Of a DNA stretch of 20,681 nt, positions 7,564-13,802 are shown in pieces; positions within the stretch are counted from its first letter, which is position 1, and each line of letters begins with the position of its first letter. The notes under the pieces are model-generated. The model was not told where the DNA came from, made no database searches, and worked only from the letters and a program-made list of their open reading frames with translations. The stretch is from a virus: IMG/VR virus record IMGVR_UViG_3300028653_000065, positions 1 to 20,681 of that record; one strand, 5' to 3'. Position numbers and translations under genes: made by a program.

Positions 7564-8112
7564 TTATTTATTTATATCATGTATATAATCCAATATTACC
7601 CAAAGTTTTTCAACTTCATCCATATTAAGATTATCTTTATACCAAGTTAATGCTTTTTTAAATATTGGTTTGCGATATTTATATTCTTCAACATATTTTT
7701 TATACATCGAACTACCATGTTCTTTACTATATTGAGCATTGGCATAAATATCACACATTTTAAGAATTATTGCACGATAATCTTTTACAGTTTTGGGCAT
7801 TGTAAGTAAGTGTCGCATTAAACGATTTTCTGCAGGAACATCAGTAACTGCTAAAACAATATCGGCAACATCTTTACCACAAACTTCACAAATATTATTA
7901 TATGTTAATTTTGCATCTTCAATACCATCATGAAGGAAAATTGCACCAATGGTTGGTTCAATATCTAATTTATTTTTATATATTAATACATGAGAATTAA
8001 ATATGTCTTTCACCATATTAATATGAATAAAATAATTTCCACCATTATATTCACAATTAGCATCGTTATAAATTTTTTGTGCAAATCCTTTTATTTTTTC
8101 TAAATTTATCAT
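7564..8112 (-). CDS. HD-domain (p)ppGpp hydrolase-like protein
   Basis: The 182-residue protein matches the HD hydrolase domain of RelA/SpoT and MESH1 and is close to MESH1 in length. Visible residues are His30 (FIHIN), His61-Asp62 and Glu65-Asp66 in LHDGIEDA, and Asp121 with Asn125 in KMCDIYAN, which keeps the D-x3-N spacing of the Rel hydrolase site. The block between (LTYNNICEVCGKDVADIV, AVTD) is typical of phage copies. The likely reaction removes the 3'-pyrophosphate of (p)ppGpp, which would blunt the host stringent response; nucleotide substrates other than (p)ppGpp are possible. The Arg nine residues before the first His in Rel seems absent. I chose ATG at 8112: the longer TTG form would begin inside the promoter. 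Confidence 0.82.
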   Translation of the reverse strand: MINLEKIKGFAQKIYNDANCEYNGGNYFIHINMVKDIFNSHVLIYKNKLDIEPTIGAIFLHDGIEDAKLTYNNICEVCGKDVADIVLAVTDVPAENRLMRHLLTMPKTVKDYRAIILKMCDIYANAQYSKEHGSSMYKKYVEEYKYRKPIFKKALTWYKDNLNMDEVEKLWVILDYIHDINK

Positions 8113-8116
8113 GATG

Positions 8117-8124
8117 CAAAGATA
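8117..8124 (-). promoter_or_regulatory. TAnnTTTG promoter box of the minus-strand operon
   Basis: TATCTTTG on the minus strand (8124-8117) ends 4 bases before the ATG of the HD hydrolase, the same spacing as at the GNAT-like gene. A start at or near the ATG would give a leaderless message for the seven-gene run. A good -33 TTG at the right distance is not seen, so the upstream half is weak. Confidence 0.68.
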
Positions 8125-8200
8125 AAACAAAATAATTAATATAAAAATTTTAAAGCAATATTATTATAAAAAATATTAATAATTATTAACACCAATGTGT

Positions 8201-8232
8201 GAATTATGTAATTTTTTATCGGAATTATGTAA
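8201..8232. repeat. Direct repeat GAATTATGTAA x2, 21-bp period
   Basis: GAATTATGTAA occurs at 8201-8211 and again at 8222-8232. The 21-bp spacing is two helical turns, so both copies face the same side of the DNA. They lie in the 227-bp divergent region between the HD hydrolase and the DUF3494 cassette, a fit for a binding site of a regulator or activator. Confidence 0.55.
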
Positions 8233-8264
8233 CATTTATTTAAAACAGTTTTCTATTTATGATA

Positions 8265-8279
8265 TATGATGTAATCATA
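8265..8279. promoter_or_regulatory. Palindrome TATGAT-GTA-ATCATA, possible operator
   Basis: A perfect 6-bp inverted repeat with a 3-bp centre lies 60 bp before the cassette's first start codon. No clear TAnnTTTG box is seen between 8131 and 8339 on the plus strand, so the cassette may need an activator or another sigma factor. Short AT-rich palindromes arise by chance, so this is tentative. Confidence 0.35.
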
Positions 8280-8339
8280 CTTATTCAACATTTACGTCTC
8301 TGTTAATTACACATAATAAATTAAGAACGAACATTAAAT

Positions 8340-9818
8340 ATGCAAAAAATGAAAACAAAAAAATTATTGTCAACTATTATGGGAATTATTATTACATTGA
8401 TTGTATTAATCACATGTAAAAAAGATGATTTTAAAGAAATTGTTGGTACGTGCCCCCAATCACAAATAGAATTTACTGTTGCATTATCATCAAAACCTCT
8501 TGCTGGCGGAACAACAATTGGTGATGGAACATTTCCTAAAGATTCATCGATAACTGTTGCTGCAACTCCAAATACTGGATATGTTTTTACTAATTGGACA
8601 AATGAAGCAACAATTGTTTCAACAAGTTCAAGTTATACATTTACTTTAACAAAAAATACAACATTAATTGCCAACTTTACTCCTGTAATTGCTGGAAATT
8701 TTGCTGTTATATTATCATCAAAACCTCTTGCTGGCGGAACAACAAATGGTGGTGGTTCATTTCTTGCTGGTTCTTCAGTAACAATTAATGCAATACCAAA
8801 TATTAATTATAAGTTTATTAATTGGACAAAAGGAACAACTATTGTTTCCGTAACCCCTAGTCATACGTTTATTTTAACAAAAGATACAACATTAATTGCA
8901 AATTTTTTACTTAATGCATATACATTAAATGTTACCGCAGTTAATGGTAGTGTCACAAAAACTCCCAATCAATTTACGTATAATAGTGGTACTTCGGTTA
9001 TCCTTATACCTATTCCTGCTTTAGGATATGTATTTAATTCTTGGAGTGGTGATGCAAGTGGTAATATAAATCCTTTAAATATTACTATGAATTCTAATAA
9101 GAATATTATAGCTAATTTTACTGCAATTATTATTATTTGCCCTACAATTATTGATTTAGGATTATCAGGTAACTTTGCAATATTTGCAGAATCTGGAATT
9201 TCAACCACTGGTGTTACTTTAATTACAGGCGATATTGGAGTAAATCCTGTGACATCTACATCAATAACTGGATTTGGATTAATTCTTCCAGCAGGTAGTG
9301 CATTTTCAACATCAAGTCTTGTTGCCGGAAAAATTTATGCTCCTGATTATGCTTCACCTTCACCTGCTAACATGGTAACCACAAGTGGCAATATGCATAC
9401 AGCATATACAACTGCAAATGGTTTAGTTGTTCCAGCACCTGTTAATGAATTCATGGCTGGTAATCTTAATGGTCAAACTTTAACTAAAGGTATTTACAAA
9501 TGGAGTTCTGGCGTTTCAATAACAAATGGTATTGTATTGGATGGTGGTGGTGATAATTGTGCAACATTCATATTCCAAATAGCTAAAGACCTTACAGTAG
9601 CAAATAGTGCAATTATTACATTACAGAATGGTGCTCAAGCAAAGAATATATTTTGGATAGTTGCTGGTAGTGGTGCAATTTTAGGAACAAACGTTAATTT
9701 TAGTGGAAATATTTTATGTAAGACATTGATTTCAGTGAATACTGGTAGTAAAGTTACTGGTAGATTGCTTGCTCAAACGGCAGTTACATTAAATGCGGTA
9801 ACAATAGTTAAACCATAA
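8340..9818 (+). CDS. Surface lipoprotein: three InlB B-repeats plus DUF3494 domain
   Basis: The 492-residue protein opens with a lipoprotein signal ending in LITC (Cys26). CKKDD follows, fitting the Bacteroidota lipoprotein export signal (Lys then two acidic residues at +3 to +5), so the protein probably faces outward. Three InlB-type B-repeats (about 43-113, 119-189 and 194-261) each carry a GY/NY-x-F-x-x-W core and end in IANF. A DUF3494 domain follows (about 268-492) with SGNFAIFAESGI, TGDIGVNP, GNLNGQTL, GIYKWSS, ATFIFQIA and the terminal parallel beta-helix pattern. DUF3494 proteins include ice-binding proteins, but many are adhesins or unknown. The first two B-repeats share 35 identical bases. 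Met4 (8349) is an alternative start. It leads the cassette. Confidence 0.87.
   Translation: MQKMKTKKLLSTIMGIIITLIVLITCKKDDFKEIVGTCPQSQIEFTVALSSKPLAGGTTIGDGTFPKDSSITVAATPNTGYVFTNWTNEATIVSTSSSYTFTLTKNTTLIANFTPVIAGNFAVILSSKPLAGGTTNGGGSFLAGSSVTINAIPNINYKFINWTKGTTIVSVTPSHTFILTKDTTLIANFLLNAYTLNVTAVNGSVTKTPNQFTYNSGTSVILIPIPALGYVFNSWSGDASGNINPLNITMNSNKNIIANFTAIIIICPTIIDLGLSGNFAIFAESGISTTGVTLITGDIGVNPVTSTSITGFGLILPAGSAFSTSSLVAGKIYAPDYASPSPANMVTTSGNMHTAYTTANGLVVPAPVNEFMAGNLNGQTLTKGIYKWSSGVSITNGIVLDGGGDNCATFIFQIAKDLTVANSAIITLQNGAQAKNIFWIVAGSGAILGTNVNFSGNILCKTLISVNTGSKVTGRLLAQTAVTLNAVTIVKP
8483..8745 (+). repeat. 35-bp perfect direct repeat inside the B-repeat region
   Basis: Bases 8483-8517 and 8711-8745 are identical over 35 bp, coding for the same LSSKPLAGGTT stretch of the first two B-repeats. 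The period of 228 bp equals 76 codons, so gain or loss of one unit keeps the frame. Identity at silent positions points to recent duplication or gene conversion. Confidence 0.9.
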
Positions 9819-9848
9819 TAATTATAAAGAAAAATAATAAACAAAAAT

Positions 9849-11144
9849 ATGAAAACAAATATTATAAAGAAAATTTTTAACATTAAAACACTTACATTAT
9901 GTATTTTAATGTTGATTGGTACAAATCTTCAATCACAAGAAAACCAGATAAATAAAAATGCTCAAAATTATGTAGATACTACATTAACAAGAAAAGATAC
10001 AATACCATCATGGTGGTTTGGTGCTGCTGTTGGTGGAAATTTAAATTATTACCGTGGTTCAACCCAAAATGTGAATGCTAATTTATTTTCATATCCTGCT
10101 TTCCATAATGGTAATGGTATAGGATTATATATTGCACCTGTTGTTATATTTCATAATCCCGAAAAAGTTTTTGGTGGTATGTTCGAATTAGGATATGATA
10201 ACCGTAAAGGTAAATTTAATGAAGTAACAACTCCATGTAATTGTCCTGCAGATTTAAAAACAAATTTAAGTTATATAACAATTGAACCAAGTATACATAT
10301 GACACCATTTAAAGGTAATTTTTATTTATTTGCCGGTCCTCGTATGGGAATTACAATCGGAAAATCATTTGTATATAATAAAGGTAAAAGTGTTGATGGA
10401 TTAATACCAGCAGAACCTCAATTAAAAGGTAATTTTACTAATATGTATGAAGCAGTAATATCTATGCATATTGGTGCTGGATATGATATTATACTTACAT
10501 CAAATTTTAATGATAGTATTAAAGGTAGTAAAGAAGGTCGAAAATATAATGAAATGGTATTATCGCCATTTATAGATTTCCATCCATACTTTGGTCAGAA
10601 TCCACGCACAATTGAAACATGGAATCTAACTACAATTAGAATAGGTGCAGTACTTAAATTTGGTCATGTAAAGATTCAAGCAAAAACAAGACCAATTATA
10701 ATACCAGTTTCTGATACAATAATACCAGTTCCTGTTCCTGTTGTTGTTATACCTGTTATTATAGTTGTTCCAGAACCAATAAAAATTACTACGGCATATA
10801 CTTTATATTTCAAATTTGATGAATCAAACCTTGATAATCAAACAATTAATTATTTAGATAATTTAATTAATGATTTGAAAAAAGATACAACAATTGGTAT
10901 TCAAATTAAATCATATGCAGATATGAGAGGAACTGAAGATTATAATATAAGTCTTTCAGAAAGACGTGGTAAAGCAGTTGTTGATTACATGATTAGTAAG
11001 GGTATTGATATATCAAGAATTAACTCAACAGCTTATGGTAAAACAAAAATATTTAATGAATATAAAGAAAGTACTAATGAAATTGAATACGCATTAAATC
11101 GTAGGTCTAATATAATAGTAATTGGTATTGCAAGTAAAAAATAA
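9849..11144 (+). CDS. OmpA-family outer-membrane protein
   Basis: The 431-residue protein has a signal peptide (residues 1-30, ending near LQSQ). An N-terminal outer-membrane beta barrel spans about 55-275, with WWFGAAVGGNLNYY and NFYLFAGPRMG, as in Bacteroidota barrels. A Pro/Val-rich linker follows (283-310), then a C-terminal OmpA domain (316-428). In the latter, YADMRGTEDYN and LSERRGKAV give Asp358 and Arg373, the pair that binds diaminopimelate in peptidoglycan. CNCPADLKTNLSY (130-142) is a recognisable segment of this barrel type. It would tie the outer membrane to the wall. It follows the first DUF3494 gene by 30 bp and is probably co-transcribed. Such a protein is unusual for a phage and looks host-derived. 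Confidence 0.9.
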   Translation: MKTNIIKKIFNIKTLTLCILMLIGTNLQSQENQINKNAQNYVDTTLTRKDTIPSWWFGAAVGGNLNYYRGSTQNVNANLFSYPAFHNGNGIGLYIAPVVIFHNPEKVFGGMFELGYDNRKGKFNEVTTPCNCPADLKTNLSYITIEPSIHMTPFKGNFYLFAGPRMGITIGKSFVYNKGKSVDGLIPAEPQLKGNFTNMYEAVISMHIGAGYDIILTSNFNDSIKGSKEGRKYNEMVLSPFIDFHPYFGQNPRTIETWNLTTIRIGAVLKFGHVKIQAKTRPIIIPVSDTIIPVPVPVVVIPVIIVVPEPIKITTAYTLYFKFDESNLDNQTINYLDNLINDLKKDTTIGIQIKSYADMRGTEDYNISLSERRGKAVVDYMISKGIDISRINSTAYGKTKIFNEYKESTNEIEYALNRRSNIIVIGIASKK

Positions 11145-11172
11145 TTAGATTTTAATAAAAACTCCAAATAAA

Positions 11173-11277
11173 ATGATAATTAAGATAATATTATTTGTTA
11201 TTATTGTAATAGTGGTAGTTGCCATATATTTCAAAATAATTAAAGAAAGAAAAAATAAAACAAAAAACTCGTTATAA
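11173..11277 (+). CDS. 34-residue single-span membrane peptide
   Basis: A short frame begins with ATG after an A-rich AATAAA and codes for a hydrophobic helix (residues 2-23, nearly all Ile, Val and Leu) followed by a strongly basic tail (KIIKERKNKTKNS). The composition is that of a real single-pass peptide with cytoplasmic tail. It lies between the OmpA gene and the second DUF3494 gene. No family is recognised; in position and form it resembles the other two small membrane peptides of the cassette. Confidence 0.55.
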   Translation: MIIKIILFVIIVIVVVAIYFKIIKERKNKTKNSL

Positions 11278-11313
11278 TCTTATTGATTATAATATTTTAA
11301 AAAATATAAAATA

Positions 11314-12048
11314 ATGAAAAAAATATTTACATTATTTACTGTAATTAGTATTGCACTAAGTATTTTTATTGTTGAATGTAAAAAAGATAATAATTCTGTT
11401 ATAAAAATTAATATCCCAATTCAAACAATAAAAATGACACAACCATCACTTGCAAGTATAACGAATTTTGTAATTCTTGCTGGTGCGTCAATTACAAGTA
11501 CAAATGCAACTATAATTACAGGTAATCTTGGATTATGTCCGGGTACTTCTATAAGTGGTTTTCCACCAGCAATATTAAATGGAACTCTTCATGTTAATGA
11601 TTTAATTGCAATTCAAGCAAAACTTGATTTGATTTCTGTTTATAATGATTTAATGGGACGTAAAAGTACTGATATTGTAACATTATCGGGAAATATTGGT
11701 GGTCTTACATTAACTCCGGGTTTATATAAATCAACATCTACGTTAGCAATATCTTCCGGTGATTTAACTTTTGATGCGAAAGGTGATACCAATGCTATTT
11801 TTATCATACAAATAGCATCAAGTCTTACAACTACTTCTGGACGTAAAGTTATTTTAACTGATGGTGCTGTTGCATCTAATATTTATTGGCAAATAGGTAG
11901 TTCAGCAACATTTGGAACTACTTCAGTATTTAAAGGAACAATTATCGCATTACAATCAATTACATTTAATACTGGTGCAACACTTAATGGTAGAGCATTA
12001 GTAAGAAATGGTAGTATAACAATGATTGGTAATACAATTACAAAATAA
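11314..12048 (+). CDS. Surface lipoprotein with single DUF3494 (ice-binding-like) domain
   Basis: This 244-residue protein is the minimal form of the family: lipoprotein signal ending in IVEC (Cys22), then CKKDNN, similar to the export signal of the first DUF3494 protein, then one DUF3494 domain (about 46-243). Diagnostic segments are TNFVILAGASI, TGNLGLCPGTSISGFPP, NIGGLTLTPGLYK, AIFIIQIASSL, NIYWQIGSSATFG and GTIIALQSITFNTGATLNGRAL. The fold is a beta-helix; known members bind ice or act as adhesins, but no ice-binding face can be proven by eye. It conforms more closely to the family than the 8340 gene does and lacks B-repeats. Both DUF3494 genes flank the OmpA gene, suggesting a jointly expressed surface set. 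Confidence 0.88.
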   Translation: MKKIFTLFTVISIALSIFIVECKKDNNSVIKINIPIQTIKMTQPSLASITNFVILAGASITSTNATIITGNLGLCPGTSISGFPPAILNGTLHVNDLIAIQAKLDLISVYNDLMGRKSTDIVTLSGNIGGLTLTPGLYKSTSTLAISSGDLTFDAKGDTNAIFIIQIASSLTTTSGRKVILTDGAVASNIYWQIGSSATFGTTSVFKGTIIALQSITFNTGATLNGRALVRNGSITMIGNTITK

Positions 12049-12056
12049 TAAATAAA

Positions 12057-12209
12057 ATGGGAACACTACTTTACATAATAGCATTTATATTTCTCATAGG
12101 ATGGGCAATAGGTGTTTTTGTTTTTGCTGTTAGTGGATTTATTCACGTACTTCTAATTATTGCAATAATTGCAATATTATTTAGACTTATAAAAGGCAAA
12201 ACAATATAA
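12057..12209 (+). CDS. lmo0937/DUF5670-type small membrane protein
   Basis: A 50-residue protein with two hydrophobic helices, the first starting LLYIIAFIFLIGWAIGVF and the second FIHVLLIIAIIAILFRLIKG. The pattern of a first helix with Leu-Ile-x-Trp, a central Gly-x-x-His and a final LFRLIKG matches the lmo0937 family (DUF5670), widespread two-helix proteins often found among stress genes. Its function is unknown. It starts 8 bp after the second DUF3494 gene and 30 bp before the Thivi_2564-type gene. Confidence 0.78.
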   Translation: MGTLLYIIAFIFLIGWAIGVFVFAVSGFIHVLLIIAIIAILFRLIKGKTI

Positions 12210-12239
12210 AAATAATATTATTAATTAAAAACAAATAAA

Positions 12240-12425
12240 ATGAGTTTAATAAGTATTTTAATTGTACTAATCGTAGTAGGAATTCTCCTATGGCTTGTTA
12301 ATACATACATCCCATTAGACGGAAAAATTAAACAAATTCTTAATATCGTAGTAATAATTGCTATAGTGGTATGGTTACTTAAGGCATTTGGACTATTTGC
12401 TTATTTAAAAGGCATACACTTTTAA
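12240..12425 (+). CDS. Thivi_2564-type small membrane protein
   Basis: A 61-residue two-helix protein. Segments ILIVLIVVGILLWLVN, YIPLDGKIKQILN and VVIIAIVVWLLKAFG follow the pattern of the Thivi_2564 family, small inner-membrane proteins of unknown function found in many bacteria and usually chromosomal. It is the last gene of the cassette: 28 bp after its stop begins a 14-bp-stem terminator. Confidence 0.8.
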   Translation: MSLISILIVLIVVGILLWLVNTYIPLDGKIKQILNIVVIIAIVVWLLKAFGLFAYLKGIHF

Positions 12426-12452
12426 AAACAATTCTTTTATTTTTAAGAAATG

Positions 12453-12492
12453 AATGAATGGGATAATTATGTATTTATTCCATCCATTTTTT
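12453..12492 (+). terminator. Intrinsic terminator closing the envelope cassette
   Basis: Bases 12453-12466 pair with 12475-12488 around an 8-base loop; the 14-position stem has one A-C mismatch and one G-T pair. A run of six T (12487-12492) follows on the plus strand. It lies 28 bp after the last cassette gene. Confidence 0.82.
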
Positions 12493-12521
12493 GGATATTT
12501 CATTTATTTGTTATATATTTG
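12491..12521 (+). promoter_or_regulatory. Bacteroidota-type promoter for the 12556 gene group
   Basis: TTG (12491-12493, within TTTTTTG) is followed by 20 bases and TATATTTG (12514-12521). The next start codon is at 12556, giving a leader of about 30 bases. The -33 element overlaps the T-tract of the cassette terminator. The sequence after the box, TCAAAC, is shared with the promoter at 18957-18984. Confidence 0.8.
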
Positions 12522-12555
12522 TCAAACTTTTTAATAAAATATTGTAACCTTTATT

Positions 12556-12807
12556 ATGGAAGATTCGTATTATAGAATAAAAAATATTATGAATATAATT
12601 AAAGTTAGTGGATTTCATATTTTCTCCAAAGGAGATGTAACAATTGATACGAATGATATTCAATGGAAATTACAAGATAATTTTTATTTTGATAATGAAG
12701 AAGAACTTGAAGTTTTTCAAAAAGACATAAAAACTTTGTTTGAAAATTATTGTGGTGAAGTTACTGTAAAAACTTTTGAAGAAGTCGATGGAAGCAATAT
12801 TAAATAA
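12556..12807 (+). CDS. Small acidic protein of unknown function
   Basis: An 83-residue soluble, acidic protein with no recognised domain. A central helix-like segment, FDNEEELEVFQKDIKTLFENY (about 46-66), is flanked by beta-prone stretches (VTIDTNDIQWKL, GEVTVKTFEE), suggesting a small alpha/beta fold. It is the first gene after the 12491-12521 promoter and overlaps the following HAD gene by 20 bp, so both are probably made together. Confidence 0.65.
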   Translation: MEDSYYRIKNIMNIIKVSGFHIFSKGDVTIDTNDIQWKLQDNFYFDNEEELEVFQKDIKTLFENYCGEVTVKTFEEVDGSNIK

Positions 12808-13375
12808 ATATAATTCGGTCCTATTCTTAGATATTGATGGTGTAGTAAATTCGGAGCTATTTTATAAAGAAAAATTTGCGCATTTGGATAAATATAATAA
12901 CATACCTTTATATAGGGTAGTAAAAAAACATTTACTTAAATTGGTTAAATCAAAAGAAATTTTGGAATTGGATTTTTATAAAAGTCAAATGTGTTCAATT
13001 CGAATTGGTTGGTTAAATGCATTATGTGAAGAAACTAATTCAGCAGTTGTTCTTTCAGCTTCAATGAGAAGTCATCATGATGTGGAAAAATTAAATCAGA
13101 TTTTTAAATATTGTGGAGCGACATTCACAATTATTGATAAAACCCCATATACTGGATATGAAAGAGGAACTGAAATTAGTAAATGGTTAAAAGAAAATTG
13201 TATGAAATGGTTTGGTGTTCATTATTATGATTTTTATCGTTTCGCTATAATTGATGACGATAGTGATGTTCTTTTAAATCAACAATTTAACTTTTTTCAA
13301 ACAGATAATTATTCAGGTTTAACCCCAAATATTTGTTATAGAATAAAAAGATTTTTAACACATAAAACATTTTAG
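12788..13375 (+). CDS. HAD phosphatase of the Swiss-Army-Knife RNA-repair type
   Basis: Counted from the ATG at 12788, this 195-residue protein has motif I LDIDGVV (Asp15, Asp17), motif II VVLSAS, an ERGTEISKWL segment with the Arg usual for this group, and motif IV FAIIDDDSDVL. It then has QTDNYSGLT, typical of the C-terminal end of HAD domains in RNA-repair proteins. It likely removes terminal phosphates from RNA, DNA or nucleotides, and the Rnl2-type ligase downstream makes RNA repair plausible. A longer frame from TTG at 12776 is less likely. It differs from the other HAD protein at 7054-7551 in length and in motif II, so the pair are distant paralogues. Confidence 0.82.
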   Translation: MEAILNKYNSVLFLDIDGVVNSELFYKEKFAHLDKYNNIPLYRVVKKHLLKLVKSKEILELDFYKSQMCSIRIGWLNALCEETNSAVVLSASMRSHHDVEKLNQIFKYCGATFTIIDKTPYTGYERGTEISKWLKENCMKWFGVHYYDFYRFAIIDDDSDVLLNQQFNFFQTDNYSGLTPNICYRIKRFLTHKTF

Positions 13376-13377
13376 AT

Positions 13378-13602
13378 ATGAAAAAAATTATATTTTTTTT
13401 ATTTGTTGTACTAATTACAATAGATACATTTTTTATTATTAAAATTAAACAAAAACATGATAGTTTTAAACCAAATTACGAGCAAGGACTTCGGGATGGT
13501 TTTATAAGAACTTTAAAATATCTTGAACATAAAAATTATCTTACAAAAGATACTGTTATAATTAAAAACAGAGAAATTGATAGTATTTTACATCCAAAAT
13601 AA
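13378..13602 (+). CDS. Small membrane-anchored protein
   Basis: A 74-residue protein with an N-terminal hydrophobic helix (residues 4-21, IIFFLFVVLITIDTFFII) after two lysines, then a charged soluble tail of about 50 residues including YEQGLRDGFIRTLKYLEHK. The helix reads as a signal anchor, or a signal peptide without an obvious cleavage site. It begins 2 bp after the HAD gene. The family is unknown; a spanin or holin-like role cannot be excluded but nothing specific supports it. Confidence 0.62.
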   Translation: MKKIIFFLFVVLITIDTFFIIKIKQKHDSFKPNYEQGLRDGFIRTLKYLEHKNYLTKDTVIIKNREIDSILHPK

Positions 13603-13608
13603 ATAATT

Positions 13609-13800
13609 ATGAGTAATATTAGGATTCAATCAACAATTAGACAAGGAAATGTCTATATTAGACAAAGTGATATCATTAAATCATTATATTCTGATTTAGC
13701 AAATGCTACTGATGATATTCTTAAAAAATATTTAAGAGCGCAAATTGAATTATGGGAAGAATATGAAATAAATATTTTGAAACAAGCAAATTTATTATAA
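13609..13800 (+). CDS. Small helical protein of unknown function
   Basis: A 63-residue protein with a predicted N-terminal strand part (IRIQSTIRQGNVYIRQ) and a long amphipathic helix (about 20-60) rich in Leu, Glu and Ile. No signal peptide or metal-binding motif is visible. It lies 6 bp after the membrane-anchored gene and 2 bp before the ATP-grasp gene, so it is probably part of the same message. Confidence 0.6.
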   Translation: MSNIRIQSTIRQGNVYIRQSDIIKSLYSDLANATDDILKKYLRAQIELWEEYEINILKQANLL

Positions 13801-13802
13801 TT

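Noticed and set aside
7569-7576. TATAAATA (T4 late promoter sequence) on the minus strand before the HAD gene
   Set aside because: It overlaps the last codons and stop of the HD gene in very AT-rich DNA, and similar strings occur elsewhere without a gene downstream; no consistent set was seen before phage genes.
8113-8130. TTG start that would lengthen the HD hydrolase by six residues
   Set aside because: It would place the start upstream of and across the TATCTTTG promoter box; ATG at 8112 fits the promoter and the family length.
8969-9208. Minus-strand 79-codon frame inside the DUF3494 gene
   Set aside because: It is a shadow of a clear lipoprotein gene with recognised domains in the opposite frame.
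12776-12787. TTG start giving MKKSMEAIL for the HAD phosphatase
   Set aside because: An ATG lies four codons later at 12788, and the added residues match no family feature.
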